From: Geodermatophilus sabuli
GTDB taxonomy: Bacteria; Actinomycetota; Actinomycetes; Mycobacteriales; Geodermatophilaceae
Length of the DNA stretch: 64,000 bases
Reading direction: 5' to 3'
Assembly: GCF_010686765.1 (NCBI RefSeq)
Contig: NZ_JAAGWF010000015.1
Location: forward strand, 1 to 64,000
Positions 31,351 to 40,144 of the stretch are shown here, piece after piece. A program made the translations under genes and the position numbers. A model generated the notes under the pieces. It ran no database searches and had not been told where the DNA came from. It worked only from the letters and a program-made list of their open reading frames with translations. Each line of letters opens with the position of its first letter. Position 1 is the first letter of the stretch.

Positions 31351-34197
31351 TCAGCGGCGGGTGCGGCGGGCGATGCGGGCGGCGAACACCCCGGCGGCGT
31401 AGCCGTTGTCGATGTTGCTGACCACGACCCCGGGCGAGGCCGAGTTGAGCATCGTCAGCAGCGCGCTGAAGCCCCCGAACGAGCCGGGCTGGCCGGTCGA
31501 GGTGGGGACGGCGACGATCGGCACGTCGGTCATCGCGCCGACCAGTCCGGCCAGAGAGGCGTCCAGCCCGGCGACGACGACGAGGCAGTCGACGTCGTCG
31601 AGCAGCGCGCGGTCGGTGAGCAGCGGGCGGATCCGGCTGCCGCCGACGTCGTCCACGCGGACCACCTCGGTGCCGGTGATGCGGGCGGCGAAGGCGGCCT
31701 CGGCGGCCACCGGCAGGTCGCCGCCGGCGCCGCAGAGGACGCCGATGCGCCCGGCGGGGTCGGGGATCGGACCGACGGCGGCCGACATCGCCGCGGCGTC
31801 GACCGTCGTGTACGCGTCGTGCTCGCTGGCCAGCGCGACGAGGGCCTCGGCGGTGGCTCGCACCACGACGGCCGGCCGGTCGGGGTGCTGCCGGCGGGCC
31901 TCGCGGACCAGGGCGAGCACCTGCTCGGGTGACCGGCCGCTGCCCCAGACGACGTCGGGCTCGGCCGGGGCCTCGCGGAACGGAGCGGCGGGCGGCTCGA
32001 CGGGAGGGGGCGGCACCGGCGCGAGGGCCGGTTCGGCGAGGCTGCCCAGGCCCAGCGGCGGGTCGAGCAGGAGGGGGGCGAAGCCGCCGGGGTCGCCGGC
32101 CGGATCGTCCAGCGGGGAAGGCTGCACGGCAGGAACCGTAGGTGCCGGTACGACGGCCGGCGGGGACGCGACCGGAGCCGTGTCGTCCCGGGAGGCCTCC
32201 TCCGTCCCATCCGCCGCAGCCGTCCGCGGCGGGCCGAAGAGGGCGTCCAGCGGGCTGCCTCCCGCGCGGGTCTGGGTGACCGCGGACAGCCGGACGACGC
32301 GGTCCCGGCCGCTGCGCTTGGCGTCGTACAGGACCCCGTCGGCCGCGGCGAACAGGGTGCGCCGGTCGTCGCCGCGGGTGGCCGAGGCGATGCCCACGCT
32401 GATCGTCACGGGCAGGTGGACGCCCAGCTGCGCCCAGTCGTGCGCGGCGACGGCCCGGCGGGTGCGTTCCAGGGCCCGCTCCGCCTGCTCGGCGGTCGTG
32501 TCGGGCAGCAGGATGACGAACTCGTCACCGGCCCAGCGGCACACCTCGTCGGTGTCGCGGACCCCGGCGATGAGCAGCTCGGCGACGGTGCGCAGGACGG
32601 CGTCCCCCGTCGGGTGGCCGGCGGCGTCGTTGACCTCCTTGAACCGGTCGACGTCGACGACGGCCAGCGCCGGCACGCCGCCGGAGGCCAGCAGCCCGTC
32701 CAGCCGCGCCTCCGCGTAGCGCCGGTTGGGCAGGTGGGTGAGCGGGTCCTCGTAGGCCTGCCGGCGCAGCTGGCCGGCGGCCCGCTCGGTCTCCAGCAGG
32801 CTCTTGCGGCGGCCGAACAGCTCCACCCAGCGGGTGCGCCGCTCGTCGACGCGGTCCAGCTCGTCGGCGAGGTAGGCCTGCAGGTAGGGCAGGGCCCGGC
32901 CGGCGTCGTCGAGCTCGGCGTGCAGCGTGCACAGCTCCCGCAGCGCGGCGCGGCGCAGCCGCGGCAGGCCGTGCTCGGTGGCCACGGCCAGGGCCCGGGC
33001 CAGCTGTTCGTCGGCACCGCGGCCGTCGCCCTGGCGGCGCAGCGCGCGGCCCAGCGCCAGCAGCGCCGACGCCAGCAGGGCGCGGTCGCCGCTGGCGGTG
33101 GTGCTCCGGACGGCGGCGCGCAGCGGGCCGGCCGCGGCGGTGTGCGCACCGATCCCGACCAGCGCACAGCCGTGCACGACCTGGGCGGCGACGACCGCGT
33201 CGGCCGACTCCGGGGGCAGCAGCGCCAGCGCCTGCTCGGCGAGGTCCCGGGCGTCGGCGAAGTGCGGAGCGGCCGACTCCGGGACGCCGTCGTCGAGCAA
33301 CGCCTCCCCGAGCTCGGCGCACAGCTCGCCCAGGCGGGTGGCCGTCCGGGCGACCAGCTCGTCGGGCCGGCCCTCCTCCAGGTCCAGCAGCCCGGCGGAG
33401 TCGGCGGCCGCGAGGGCCGTGGCGTGCGCCCGCCGCTGGTAGTCGAGCGCGAGCGGCATGAGCTCGAGGTCGGCGAGGACCCCGGCCAGGGTGCCGAGCG
33501 TGTCGACGAGCAGGGCGGAGGGTGGCAGGGCGGGGTCGAGCAGGCTGGCCGCCTCCACCGCCTCGTCCATGGCGGCGTCGATGCGGCGCGACAGCAGCTC
33601 GATGCGGGCGTGCCGGGCGAGGCCCGCCGCCCGCTGCAGGTCGTCGTCGGTCGCGTCGAAGGCCGCCTTGGCCGACCGGACCAGCGCGATCGCCAGCGCG
33701 GCCCGGGACGCCGACTCCGAGCGGGGGTCGCCGTCCGCCGGGGCGTCCGGGCCGGTCGGGGGGCCGTCGATCAGCCCGGCCACCCCCGCGTGCAGGTCGA
33801 GGGCGGGCGGGGAGCCGCTGCCGTGCGGGGGCTCCACCGGGTCGCCGACGAGGGTGAACCCGGCGACCCGCAGCCGGCGCACCAGCAGCTCGGCGCGCAG
33901 CGTGTCGGCCCAGGCCCGGCCGAGCGTGGCCGGGGAGTCCTCGGCGACGCCGTCGCGCGGAGCGGGGGTGACGTAGGGCGAGGGGTCGCCCTCGACGTCG
34001 GCGAGCAGGTCCTCGGCGTCGTCGAGCTGCCAGTTCGCCAAGGCGGCGGTCACCCTCTGGTGCAGGGCTCCCGGTGGCACGAGCGCACTGTGCACGGCGT
34101 CGCGGGCGGTGTCGAGCACCGGTCGGGGGGCGCGCCGGGGGGTGTGACGGCCGTCGTCCGTTTCGTCACAGCCGCCCCATCCGGCCACCGGGTTCAC
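31351..34197 (-). CDS. TPR-like/GGDEF/LarB fusion protein
   Basis: A single uninterrupted frame of 948 codons joins three modules. Residues about 30-470 are helical TPR-like repeats; 480-640 form a diguanylate cyclase domain (EDPLTHLPNRR, VDVDRFKEVNDAAGHPTGD, active site RWAGDEFVILL, and an RxxD I-site, RDTD, five residues upstream). Residues 645-745 are a Pro/Ala-rich linker. Residues 746-948 match LarB, the NaAD carboxylase/hydrolase of nickel-pincer cofactor synthesis (EPDVVWGSGRSPEQV, GAGGDLPVAAEAA, VVVAGLDASLAGLVGAM, PTSTGQPGSFGGFSALLTML, SNIDNGYAAG). The catalytic NSCA cysteine is replaced: the sequence reads NSAS. GTG 34197 overlaps the upstream stop as GTGA; GTG 34119 is an alternative start. 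larC follows. Confidence 0.9.
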   Translation of the reverse strand: MNPVAGWGGCDETDDGRHTPRRAPRPVLDTARDAVHSALVPPGALHQRVTAALANWQLDDAEDLLADVEGDPSPYVTPAPRDGVAEDSPATLGRAWADTLRAELLVRRLRVAGFTLVGDPVEPPHGSGSPPALDLHAGVAGLIDGPPTGPDAPADGDPRSESASRAALAIALVRSAKAAFDATDDDLQRAAGLARHARIELLSRRIDAAMDEAVEAASLLDPALPPSALLVDTLGTLAGVLADLELMPLALDYQRRAHATALAAADSAGLLDLEEGRPDELVARTATRLGELCAELGEALLDDGVPESAAPHFADARDLAEQALALLPPESADAVVAAQVVHGCALVGIGAHTAAAGPLRAAVRSTTASGDRALLASALLALGRALRRQGDGRGADEQLARALAVATEHGLPRLRRAALRELCTLHAELDDAGRALPYLQAYLADELDRVDERRTRWVELFGRRKSLLETERAAGQLRRQAYEDPLTHLPNRRYAEARLDGLLASGGVPALAVVDVDRFKEVNDAAGHPTGDAVLRTVAELLIAGVRDTDEVCRWAGDEFVILLPDTTAEQAERALERTRRAVAAHDWAQLGVHLPVTISVGIASATRGDDRRTLFAAADGVLYDAKRSGRDRVVRLSAVTQTRAGGSPLDALFGPPRTAAADGTEEASRDDTAPVASPPAVVPAPTVPAVQPSPLDDPAGDPGGFAPLLLDPPLGLGSLAEPALAPVPPPPVEPPAAPFREAPAEPDVVWGSGRSPEQVLALVREARRQHPDRPAVVVRATAEALVALASEHDAYTTVDAAAMSAAVGPIPDPAGRIGVLCGAGGDLPVAAEAAFAARITGTEVVRVDDVGGSRIRPLLTDRALLDDVDCLVVVAGLDASLAGLVGAMTDVPIVAVPTSTGQPGSFGGFSALLTMLNSASPGVVVSNIDNGYAAGVFAARIARRTRR

Positions 34198-35849
34198 GGG
34201 GCGCCCTCGCACGGAGCCCGGCCGCCGGGCGCGCGCACCCGGTTGCGCCCGCTGCGCTTGGCCGAGAACAGGTGCAGGTCGGCGGTGTCGAACAGCGAGC
34301 GCCAGCCCACCGGCTCGTCGGCGGGCGCGGACGCGGTGGCCACCCCGATGCTCACGGTGACCGGTTCGGCCAGCTCGAGGTCGCCCCAGTCGGCGCCGGC
34401 GACGGCGGCCCGCAGCCGGTCCATGGCCACCAGCGCCTGCGTCTCCGTCGCCGTGGGGAGGACGACGAGGAACTCGTCACCGGCCCAGCGGTACACCTCG
34501 TCGCCGGTGCGGCTGTGCTCGAGCAGCAGGTCGGCCACCCGGCGCAGCACCTCGTCGCCGTGGGAGTGCGAGGCGTCGTCATTGACCTCCTTGAAGCGGT
34601 CGATGTCGACGACGGCCAGTGACAGGGGCTCCTCACCCAGCTGCAGGCTGCCCAGCCGGCGCTCGGCACTGCGCCGGTTGCCCAGACCGGTGAGCGGGTC
34701 CTCCAGGGCGTGCCGGCGCAGCACGGCGGCCTGGCGCTCGGCCTCGCGCAGCCGCGACCGGCGCACGAACATCTCCGCCCAGAGCTCCCGGCCGCGGGCG
34801 TGTGCCCGCCCGGTGTCGGCCCGGTAGGCGTCCAGCCAGTACAGCGCCTCGGCCGGCCGGCCCATCGCCGCGGTGCTCTGCCCGAGCTCCAGCAGGCACT
34901 GGCGGTAGCGCCGCCGGTCGCTGGTGGCGGCGAACGCCCCGGCGGCGTCGACCAGCAGGTCCCCGGCCTCCGCGCCGTACCCGCCGCCGCCCTCCGACCG
35001 GGACATCCGGGTCAGCAGCCGGGCCAGCAGGAGGTCGGCGTACCCGCGCAGCCACACCCCGCCGTCCGCGCCGATCCGGCGGTGCGCCCGCCGCATGGGG
35101 CCGATCGCCTCGTCGAGGTCTCCGCGGCAGGCCAGCGCCCACGCCTGGACCAGGTCGAGCAGGTCCTGCTCGGCGGGATCGGGCTCCCAGGCGAGGGCCC
35201 GGGCGGCGTTCGCGCAGTCGACGGCGGTGTCCGCCAGCTGCCGGGACCGGTCGGCGTCCCCGCGGCGGTGCAGCGTCTGGGCCAGCTCGGTGTGCTGCTG
35301 GGCGGACAGGGCGAGCAGCCGCCACTGGTCGGCCAGGTCGGGCAGCTCCGCGGCGATCCGGTGGCCGGCCAGTGCCTGGGTGACCGCCAGCTCCTCGAGG
35401 TCGAGCGTGGTGAGGGTCAGTGACAGCCACAGGTGGGCCTGGTGCAGGGCGCGCGAGGGCTCCCCGTCGGCGGCCGTCTCGGTGAGCAGGCTGGCGTCGA
35501 TGGCCAGCAGCATCGCGGCGTCGACGTGGTCGGCGGTCACCTCGACGTGGGAGAGGTAGGCCAGCGTGAGCGCGGTCCAGGCGTCGGGACGGCGTCGGCC
35601 CAGCGCCTCGCGGGCCGCCGCCACCCCCGCCGCGACCGCCTCCGGATCGCCGTCGACCAGGCCGCGGCGGGCGGCGAGCGCGTGCCGCCACGCGCTCCAC
35701 CCCGGGTCGTCCGAGGTGGCGAGGACGGCCTCCGTGCGGTCGTGCTCGGTGGTGAACGCGGTGGGGTCCTCCCGGTCGCTGGCCGCCAGCAGACGCCAGA
35801 GCGCATCCTCGAGGTCACCCTCGGTGAGGCGGTCGGAGCCGGGAGTCAC
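34194..35849 (-). CDS. TPR-like/GGDEF diguanylate cyclase
   Basis: 551-residue soluble protein. Residues 1-370 are helical repeats (WSAWRHALAARRGLVDGDPE, ALHQAHLWLSLTLTTLDLEE and similar), followed by a connecting helix and a GGDEF domain from about 385 (EDPLTGLGNRRSAERRL, VDIDRFKEVNDDASHSHGD, active site RWAGDEFLVVLP). The I-site RTGD precedes the active site by five residues. GTG 35849 is chosen for its GGAGG five bases upstream; ATG 35861 is an alternative. It is paralogous to the N-terminal 640 residues of the adjacent LarB fusion and overlaps it by four bases, suggesting tandem duplication and co-expression. Confidence 0.9.
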   Translation of the reverse strand: MTPGSDRLTEGDLEDALWRLLAASDREDPTAFTTEHDRTEAVLATSDDPGWSAWRHALAARRGLVDGDPEAVAAGVAAAREALGRRRPDAWTALTLAYLSHVEVTADHVDAAMLLAIDASLLTETAADGEPSRALHQAHLWLSLTLTTLDLEELAVTQALAGHRIAAELPDLADQWRLLALSAQQHTELAQTLHRRGDADRSRQLADTAVDCANAARALAWEPDPAEQDLLDLVQAWALACRGDLDEAIGPMRRAHRRIGADGGVWLRGYADLLLARLLTRMSRSEGGGGYGAEAGDLLVDAAGAFAATSDRRRYRQCLLELGQSTAAMGRPAEALYWLDAYRADTGRAHARGRELWAEMFVRRSRLREAERQAAVLRRHALEDPLTGLGNRRSAERRLGSLQLGEEPLSLAVVDIDRFKEVNDDASHSHGDEVLRRVADLLLEHSRTGDEVYRWAGDEFLVVLPTATETQALVAMDRLRAAVAGADWGDLELAEPVTVSIGVATASAPADEPVGWRSLFDTADLHLFSAKRSGRNRVRAPGGRAPCEGAP

Positions 35850-35944
35850 GCATCCCTCCATCGCGGGTGTCCGGCCGGTGCGGCCGGGGGCCGGGCGGCG
35901 GCGGCGGTTCCCCGGCCGGAGCGTCCGCACCGACCTGCCCGCAC

Positions 35945-35950
35945 TACCCT
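35945..35950 (+). promoter_or_regulatory. -10 element of a probable leaderless pheA promoter
   Basis: TACCCT (TANNNT) ends six bases before ATG 35957, with no room for a ribosome-binding site. Confidence 0.55.
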
Positions 35951-35956
35951 CGTCGG

Positions 35957-36904
35957 ATGCCTGCGATGCCTGTGACGCGGCCCCCGACGAGGTTCGCCTA
36001 TCTCGGGCCCGAGGGTACCTTCGCCGAATCTGCCCTGGTCAGTGCCGTAGCTGCCGAGGAGGGGACGCGCCAGCCGGCGCCGAGCGTCGCGGCCGCACTG
36101 GCCGCCGTCCGGGCCGGGGACGCCGATGCCGCCCTCGTGCCGATGGAGAACTCCGTCGAGGGTTCGGTCCCGGCGACCATGGACGGGCTCGCCGACGGCG
36201 ATCCGCTGCTGATCACCCGCGAGGTGTTCATGCCCGTCGGTTTCGTGCTCGCCGCGCGGCCGGGCACGCAGCTCGCCGACGTCCGCAGCGTGGCCAGCCA
36301 CCCGCACGCGCTGGCCCAGACCGCCCGGCGGCTGACCGAGCTGCTGCCCGGGATCGTGCCGCTGCCGGCCACCTCGACCGCCGAGGCCGCGCGCCAGGTG
36401 GCGGCGGGCGAGCTCGACGCGGCGGTGTGCGCTCCGATCGCGGCCCGGCGCTACCGGCTCGACGTCCTGGTCGACGAGGTCGCCGACCGGTCCGGGGCGG
36501 TGACCCGGTTCGTGCTGGTCGCGCCGCCGGGGCCGCTGCCGGAGCCGACCGGCAACGACAAGACGTCGCTGGTCGCCGTCGTCGGTGACCGCACCGGCGC
36601 GCTGCTGGAGCTGCTCGGGGAGTTCGGCGTCCGCGGGATCAGCCTCACCCGGATCGAGTCCCGGCCGACGCGGGAGCGGCTGGGCGCCTACTCCTTCTCC
36701 CTGGACTGCGAAGGGCACGTCGGCGACGCGCGGGTGGGCGAGGCGCTGGCCGCGCTGCACCGGGTGTGCGACGACGTCCGCTTCCTCGGCTCCTATCCCC
36801 GCGCCGACGGTCGGGAGAACAAGCCGGTGACCGACGTGTCGACGGACGCGGCGTTCGCCGAGGCGTCGACCTGGCTGGCGCGGGTCCGGGCGGGCCGCCC
36901 CTGA
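35957..36904 (+). CDS. pheA: Prephenate dehydratase
   Basis: 315-residue enzyme converting prephenate to phenylpyruvate in phenylalanine synthesis. The catalytic domain begins FAYLGPEGTFAESAL and contains VPMENSVEGSVPATMDGL and the VTRFVLV segment (T-R-F, substrate specificity). The C-terminal ACT domain from about residue 200 carries the regulatory motifs DRTGALLELLGEFGVRGISL and TRIESRP. There is no chorismate mutase domain, as is usual in actinobacteria. ATG 35957 follows a leaderless-type promoter; ATG 35966 is a second candidate. Feedback inhibition by phenylalanine is expected from the ACT domain. Confidence 0.96.
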   Translation: MPAMPVTRPPTRFAYLGPEGTFAESALVSAVAAEEGTRQPAPSVAAALAAVRAGDADAALVPMENSVEGSVPATMDGLADGDPLLITREVFMPVGFVLAARPGTQLADVRSVASHPHALAQTARRLTELLPGIVPLPATSTAEAARQVAAGELDAAVCAPIAARRYRLDVLVDEVADRSGAVTRFVLVAPPGPLPEPTGNDKTSLVAVVGDRTGALLELLGEFGVRGISLTRIESRPTRERLGAYSFSLDCEGHVGDARVGEALAALHRVCDDVRFLGSYPRADGRENKPVTDVSTDAAFAEASTWLARVRAGRP

Positions 36905-36944
36905 ACCGCCCCGCGGGGGAGGCCGGGACCAGGGAGGTCCTCCG

Positions 36945-37823
36945 TCAGGACAGGCGGGCGCGGAGGGCCGTCACGACCCGGGTGGTCACGGGGACGTCGA
37001 CGCCGTGCCGCTGCGCCGCCCGCAGCACCGCACCGCCGATCGCCTCGAGCTCGGTCTCGCTGCCCGACGCGGCGTCGCGCTGCATCGAGGAGGTCATCCC
37101 GCCGGGCACGCTCTGCGCGAACGCGAGGGTCGCTCCGGCGTCTGCCACGGCGCCGTCGGCCCGCGCCACGGCGGCGACCTCCTCGACCAGGGCCCGCAGG
37201 TCGTCCCCCTGCTGCTCCCGGATGACGCCGAGCGGCGCGTCGTGGGTGGTGGTGAGCAGCGCGACCGGGGCGAGGAAGCAGAGCTTGTCCCACAGCAGCC
37301 CGGCCTCGTCGGGGCGGACGGCGACGTCGACCCCGGCGCCGGCGAGGGCATCGGCCAGCGCCTCCGCGCCGGGGGTCAGCTGGACGGCGGCCAGGGCTCC
37401 CTCGTGCCGCACGACCCCGGGTGCGGTCCGGCTGGCCACGACCCGGATCGAGCCGGCGACGACCCGGGCGGCCGGGTAGCGCTGCCGGAGCAGCGCCATG
37501 TGCTCGAGGCCGTTGAGCAGCGGCACCACGACCGCGTCGCCGAGCACCGGCGCGGGCAGCCGCTCCAGCGCCTCCTCCAGCCGGGTCGCCTTCGGCGTCA
37601 CCAGGCAGGCGTCGACCGGTCCGGTCAGCCGCTCGGCGCCGGAGGCGGTCGCGGTCACCTCGCCGTAGCGGTCGCTGGCCAGCCGGAGCCCGTGCCGCTC
37701 GATCTGCGCGGCCGTGCCGGGCCGGGCCAGACACGTGACGGCGTGCCCCTGCCGGGCGAGCAGGGTGCCGAGCAGCCCCCCGACGCCGCCGGGACCCAGG
37801 ACGGCCACGCGCAGGGGATCCAC
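36945..37823 (-). CDS. Ketopantoate reductase family protein (PanE/ApbA)
   Basis: 292-residue NADPH-dependent 2-dehydropantoate 2-reductase-like protein. It begins with a Rossmann motif LGPGGVGGLLGTLLARQGH, followed by LVTPKATRLEEALERL, PLLNGLEHMALLR, the catalytic Lys in GLLWDKLCFLAP, and the substrate-binding TSSMQRDAASGSETELEAIGG. GTG 37823 has AGGAT eight bases upstream. It follows the MMPL gene by 14 bases on the same strand, but they probably belong together only by proximity. Whether it serves pantothenate synthesis or another 2-ketoacid is not settled by sequence. Confidence 0.88.
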   Translation of the reverse strand: MDPLRVAVLGPGGVGGLLGTLLARQGHAVTCLARPGTAAQIERHGLRLASDRYGEVTATASGAERLTGPVDACLVTPKATRLEEALERLPAPVLGDAVVVPLLNGLEHMALLRQRYPAARVVAGSIRVVASRTAPGVVRHEGALAAVQLTPGAEALADALAGAGVDVAVRPDEAGLLWDKLCFLAPVALLTTTHDAPLGVIREQQGDDLRALVEEVAAVARADGAVADAGATLAFAQSVPGGMTSSMQRDAASGSETELEAIGGAVLRAAQRHGVDVPVTTRVVTALRARLS

Positions 37824-37837
37824 CCGGCCATCCTGCC

Positions 37838-40063
37838 TCAGCGGCCTCGCTGCAGGGTCCCGCCGCCGGCTCCGTCCCGACCCTCGCCCGAGCGAGCGAG
37901 GGACGAGGAGGACGGGGTCCTCCCATGGTGGGGGGCAGCGGGGTCCCTTCCCGTCGCGAGCTCGCGCTCCGGGGCGGTCGGCCCCTTCGCCAGCGCGCTG
38001 GGCCACCAGATCCGGTCGCCGATCAGCCGCACCGCGGCGGGCACCATCAGCGACCGGACGACGAAGGTGTCCAGCAGGACGCCGAAGCCCACCAGGAAGC
38101 CGAGCTGGGTGAGGATCACCAGCGGGAGCACGGTGAGCGCCCCGAACGTCGCCGCCAGCACCAGCCCGGCGCTGGTGATGACGCCGCCGGTGACCGCGAG
38201 TGCCCGCAGCACGCCGTCCCGCGTGCCGTGCCGGATCGACTCCTCCCGCGCCCGGGTCATCAGGAAGATGTTGTAGTCGATCCCGAGGGCGACCAGGAAC
38301 ACGAAGCCGATCAGCAGCACCTGCGGATCGCTGCCCGGGAACCGGAACAGGTGCTCGAACACCAGGGCGCTGACGCCGACGGTCGCCAGCACGCTGAGCG
38401 CCACCGTCGCGACCAGCACGACCGGGGCGAGCAGGGCGCGCAGCAGCAGCGCCAGGACGACGGTGATCACCAGCAGGACCAGCGGGACGATCACCGCCAG
38501 GTCGCGGGCGGCGGTCTCCTGGGTGTCCAGGTCGCTCGCCGTCGTGCCGCCGACCAGGGCGTCGGGGTCGGCGTCACGGACCGCCGTCCGCAGGTCGGCG
38601 ACGGTGTCCTGTGCGGCCTCGCTGTCCGGGGCGTCCCCGAGCGTGGCATCGAGCCGGACGAGGCCATCGGACTCGACGGGGGCCTCTCCGGCTCCGGGCG
38701 GGCCGCCCTGCTCGCCGGTGAAGGGGGCGACCTCGGCCACGCCGTCCACCTGGCCGGCGGCCTCGGCGACGGCCTCCCAGCCGTCGGCCGGCGTGATGAC
38801 CACCGCGGGGCTGGCGGCGCCGGCCTCGTAGTGCCGGGCGAGGGCCACCTGGCCGTCCGCGGACTCCGAGCCCCCGCGGACGGCGTCGGACAGCGCGATG
38901 CCACCGGCGTCGAACGTCGGCACGAACAGCGCCAGGGCGACGAGGGCGCCGGTGCTGCCCAGCAGGAACCGGCCGGGGCGCCGCCCGACCGCCGTCGCCA
39001 CCGCCGCCCAGCCCCGCCCGTGCCGCTGCTCCTCGCCGAAGCGGGGGCGGAACGGCCAGAACGCGGCCCGGCCGAACAGCACCAGGACCGCCGGCAGGAA
39101 GGTGAGCGCGGCGAGCACGGCGAACGCGATGCTGACCGCGGAGATAGGGCCGAGCCCCCGGTTGGAGCCGAGGTCGGAGAAGAGCAGGCACAGGACGCCG
39201 AGGACCACCGTGGCGCCGCTGGCCACGATCGGCTCCCACGACTGGCGGAGCGCGATCCGCATCGCGGTGAACCGGGACTCCTCCCGGCGCAGCTCCTCCC
39301 GGTAGCGGGCGACGAGCAGCAGGCCGTAGTCGGTCGCCGCGCCGACGACCAGGATCGAGGCGATGCCCTGGCTCTGGCCGTTGACCGCGATCCAGCCCTG
39401 CTCCGCGAGGAAGTACGCCACGGCGAGCGAGACGACCAGCGCCATCCCGGCGGTGGAGATGACCAGCAACGGCAGCAGCGGGCTCCGGTAGACCACCAGC
39501 AGGATCAGCAGCACGACGCCGAACGCGGCGAGCAGGAGCAGCCCGTCGATGCCCGAGAAGCCCTCGGCGAAGTCGGAGAAGACCGCGCCGGGGCCCGTGA
39601 CGTACGAGGTCGCGCCGTCGAGGGGAGCCAGCTCGCGCAGGTCGCCGATCACCTCCGGCAGGGCGTCGCCGAGGTCCGGGTCGAAGGGCAGGACCGCCTG
39701 CAGGGCCCGCCCGTCCTCCGACGGGATCACCGGGGAGGCCTCGCCCGCGAGCGCTCCGGCGTCCTCGGCGACGGCCACCGCGTCGTCGACCAGGCCCTGG
39801 GCCTCCTGCAGCGCCGCGGGAGGGAGCCGATCGTCGCTCTCCCACAGCAGGATCACCGGCAGCGTGCGCTCGGTGGCGAAGCCGCGCTGCAGCTCGGTGA
39901 CCCGCGTCGACTCGGCACTGTCCGGGAGGAAGGCCGCCGAGTCGTTCTCCTGGACCTCGCCGAGCTTCCCGCTGAACGAACCGAGGGGGCCGGCCAGCCC
40001 CAGCCAGAGCAGGGCGATGATGGCCGGCAGGAGCCAGCGGACGGCGGACGCTCGGCGAGCCAT
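37838..40063 (-). CDS. MMPL/RND-family transporter
   Basis: 741-residue proton-driven exporter with 12 predicted helices in two halves, each with a large extracytoplasmic loop. The proton-relay motif G-x-x-x-D-Y is present in both halves (VVGAATDYGLLLVARYREE and LGIDYNIFLMTRAREES). ATG 40063 has AAGGAAA upstream. The C-terminal ~37 residues (from about ELATGRDPAAPHHGRTP) are encoded by a dispersed GC-rich repeat and look unlike any transporter tail. A MarR gene is divergent, with a palindromic operator between them, so substrate-induced derepression is likely. Actinobacterial MMPL proteins export lipids or drugs; the substrate here is unknown. Confidence 0.92.
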   Translation of the reverse strand: MARRASAVRWLLPAIIALLWLGLAGPLGSFSGKLGEVQENDSAAFLPDSAESTRVTELQRGFATERTLPVILLWESDDRLPPAALQEAQGLVDDAVAVAEDAGALAGEASPVIPSEDGRALQAVLPFDPDLGDALPEVIGDLRELAPLDGATSYVTGPGAVFSDFAEGFSGIDGLLLLAAFGVVLLILLVVYRSPLLPLLVISTAGMALVVSLAVAYFLAEQGWIAVNGQSQGIASILVVGAATDYGLLLVARYREELRREESRFTAMRIALRQSWEPIVASGATVVLGVLCLLFSDLGSNRGLGPISAVSIAFAVLAALTFLPAVLVLFGRAAFWPFRPRFGEEQRHGRGWAAVATAVGRRPGRFLLGSTGALVALALFVPTFDAGGIALSDAVRGGSESADGQVALARHYEAGAASPAVVITPADGWEAVAEAAGQVDGVAEVAPFTGEQGGPPGAGEAPVESDGLVRLDATLGDAPDSEAAQDTVADLRTAVRDADPDALVGGTTASDLDTQETAARDLAVIVPLVLLVITVVLALLLRALLAPVVLVATVALSVLATVGVSALVFEHLFRFPGSDPQVLLIGFVFLVALGIDYNIFLMTRAREESIRHGTRDGVLRALAVTGGVITSAGLVLAATFGALTVLPLVILTQLGFLVGFGVLLDTFVVRSLMVPAAVRLIGDRIWWPSALAKGPTAPERELATGRDPAAPHHGRTPSSSSLARSGEGRDGAGGGTLQRGR
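37850..37947. repeat. Copy of the dispersed GC-rich element inside the MMPL 3' end
   Basis: Runs from CTGCAGGGTCCCGCCGCC to TGGGGGGCAGCGGGGTCCC, sharing both ends with the tandem copy at 17701. It contains an inverted repeat around CCCTCGCCCGAGCGAGCGAGGG. It is wholly within the last codons of the MMPL transporter, read in frame. Confidence 0.75.
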
Positions 40064-40084
40064 GGGTTTCCTTGATGGTCGATA

Positions 40085-40101
40085 ATCTCGATCGTCGAGA
40101 T
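40085..40101. promoter_or_regulatory. MarR-type palindromic operator
   Basis: ATCTCGA-TCG-TCGAGAT, a 17-bp dyad (40085-40101) in the 81-base gap between the divergent MMPL and MarR genes, 22 bases from the MMPL start codon. Confidence 0.75.
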
Positions 40102-40144
40102 GTTACTGCGGGTGGGAGCCCGCGCGCGAACGGGGAGGTGCGGA

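Noticed and set aside
34143..34170. TGTGACG/CGTCACA inverted repeat resembling a CRP site
   Set aside because: The arms are 14 bases apart rather than 6, so it is not a CRP/FNR site; it may be a hairpin between the two GGDEF genes or simply coding sequence.
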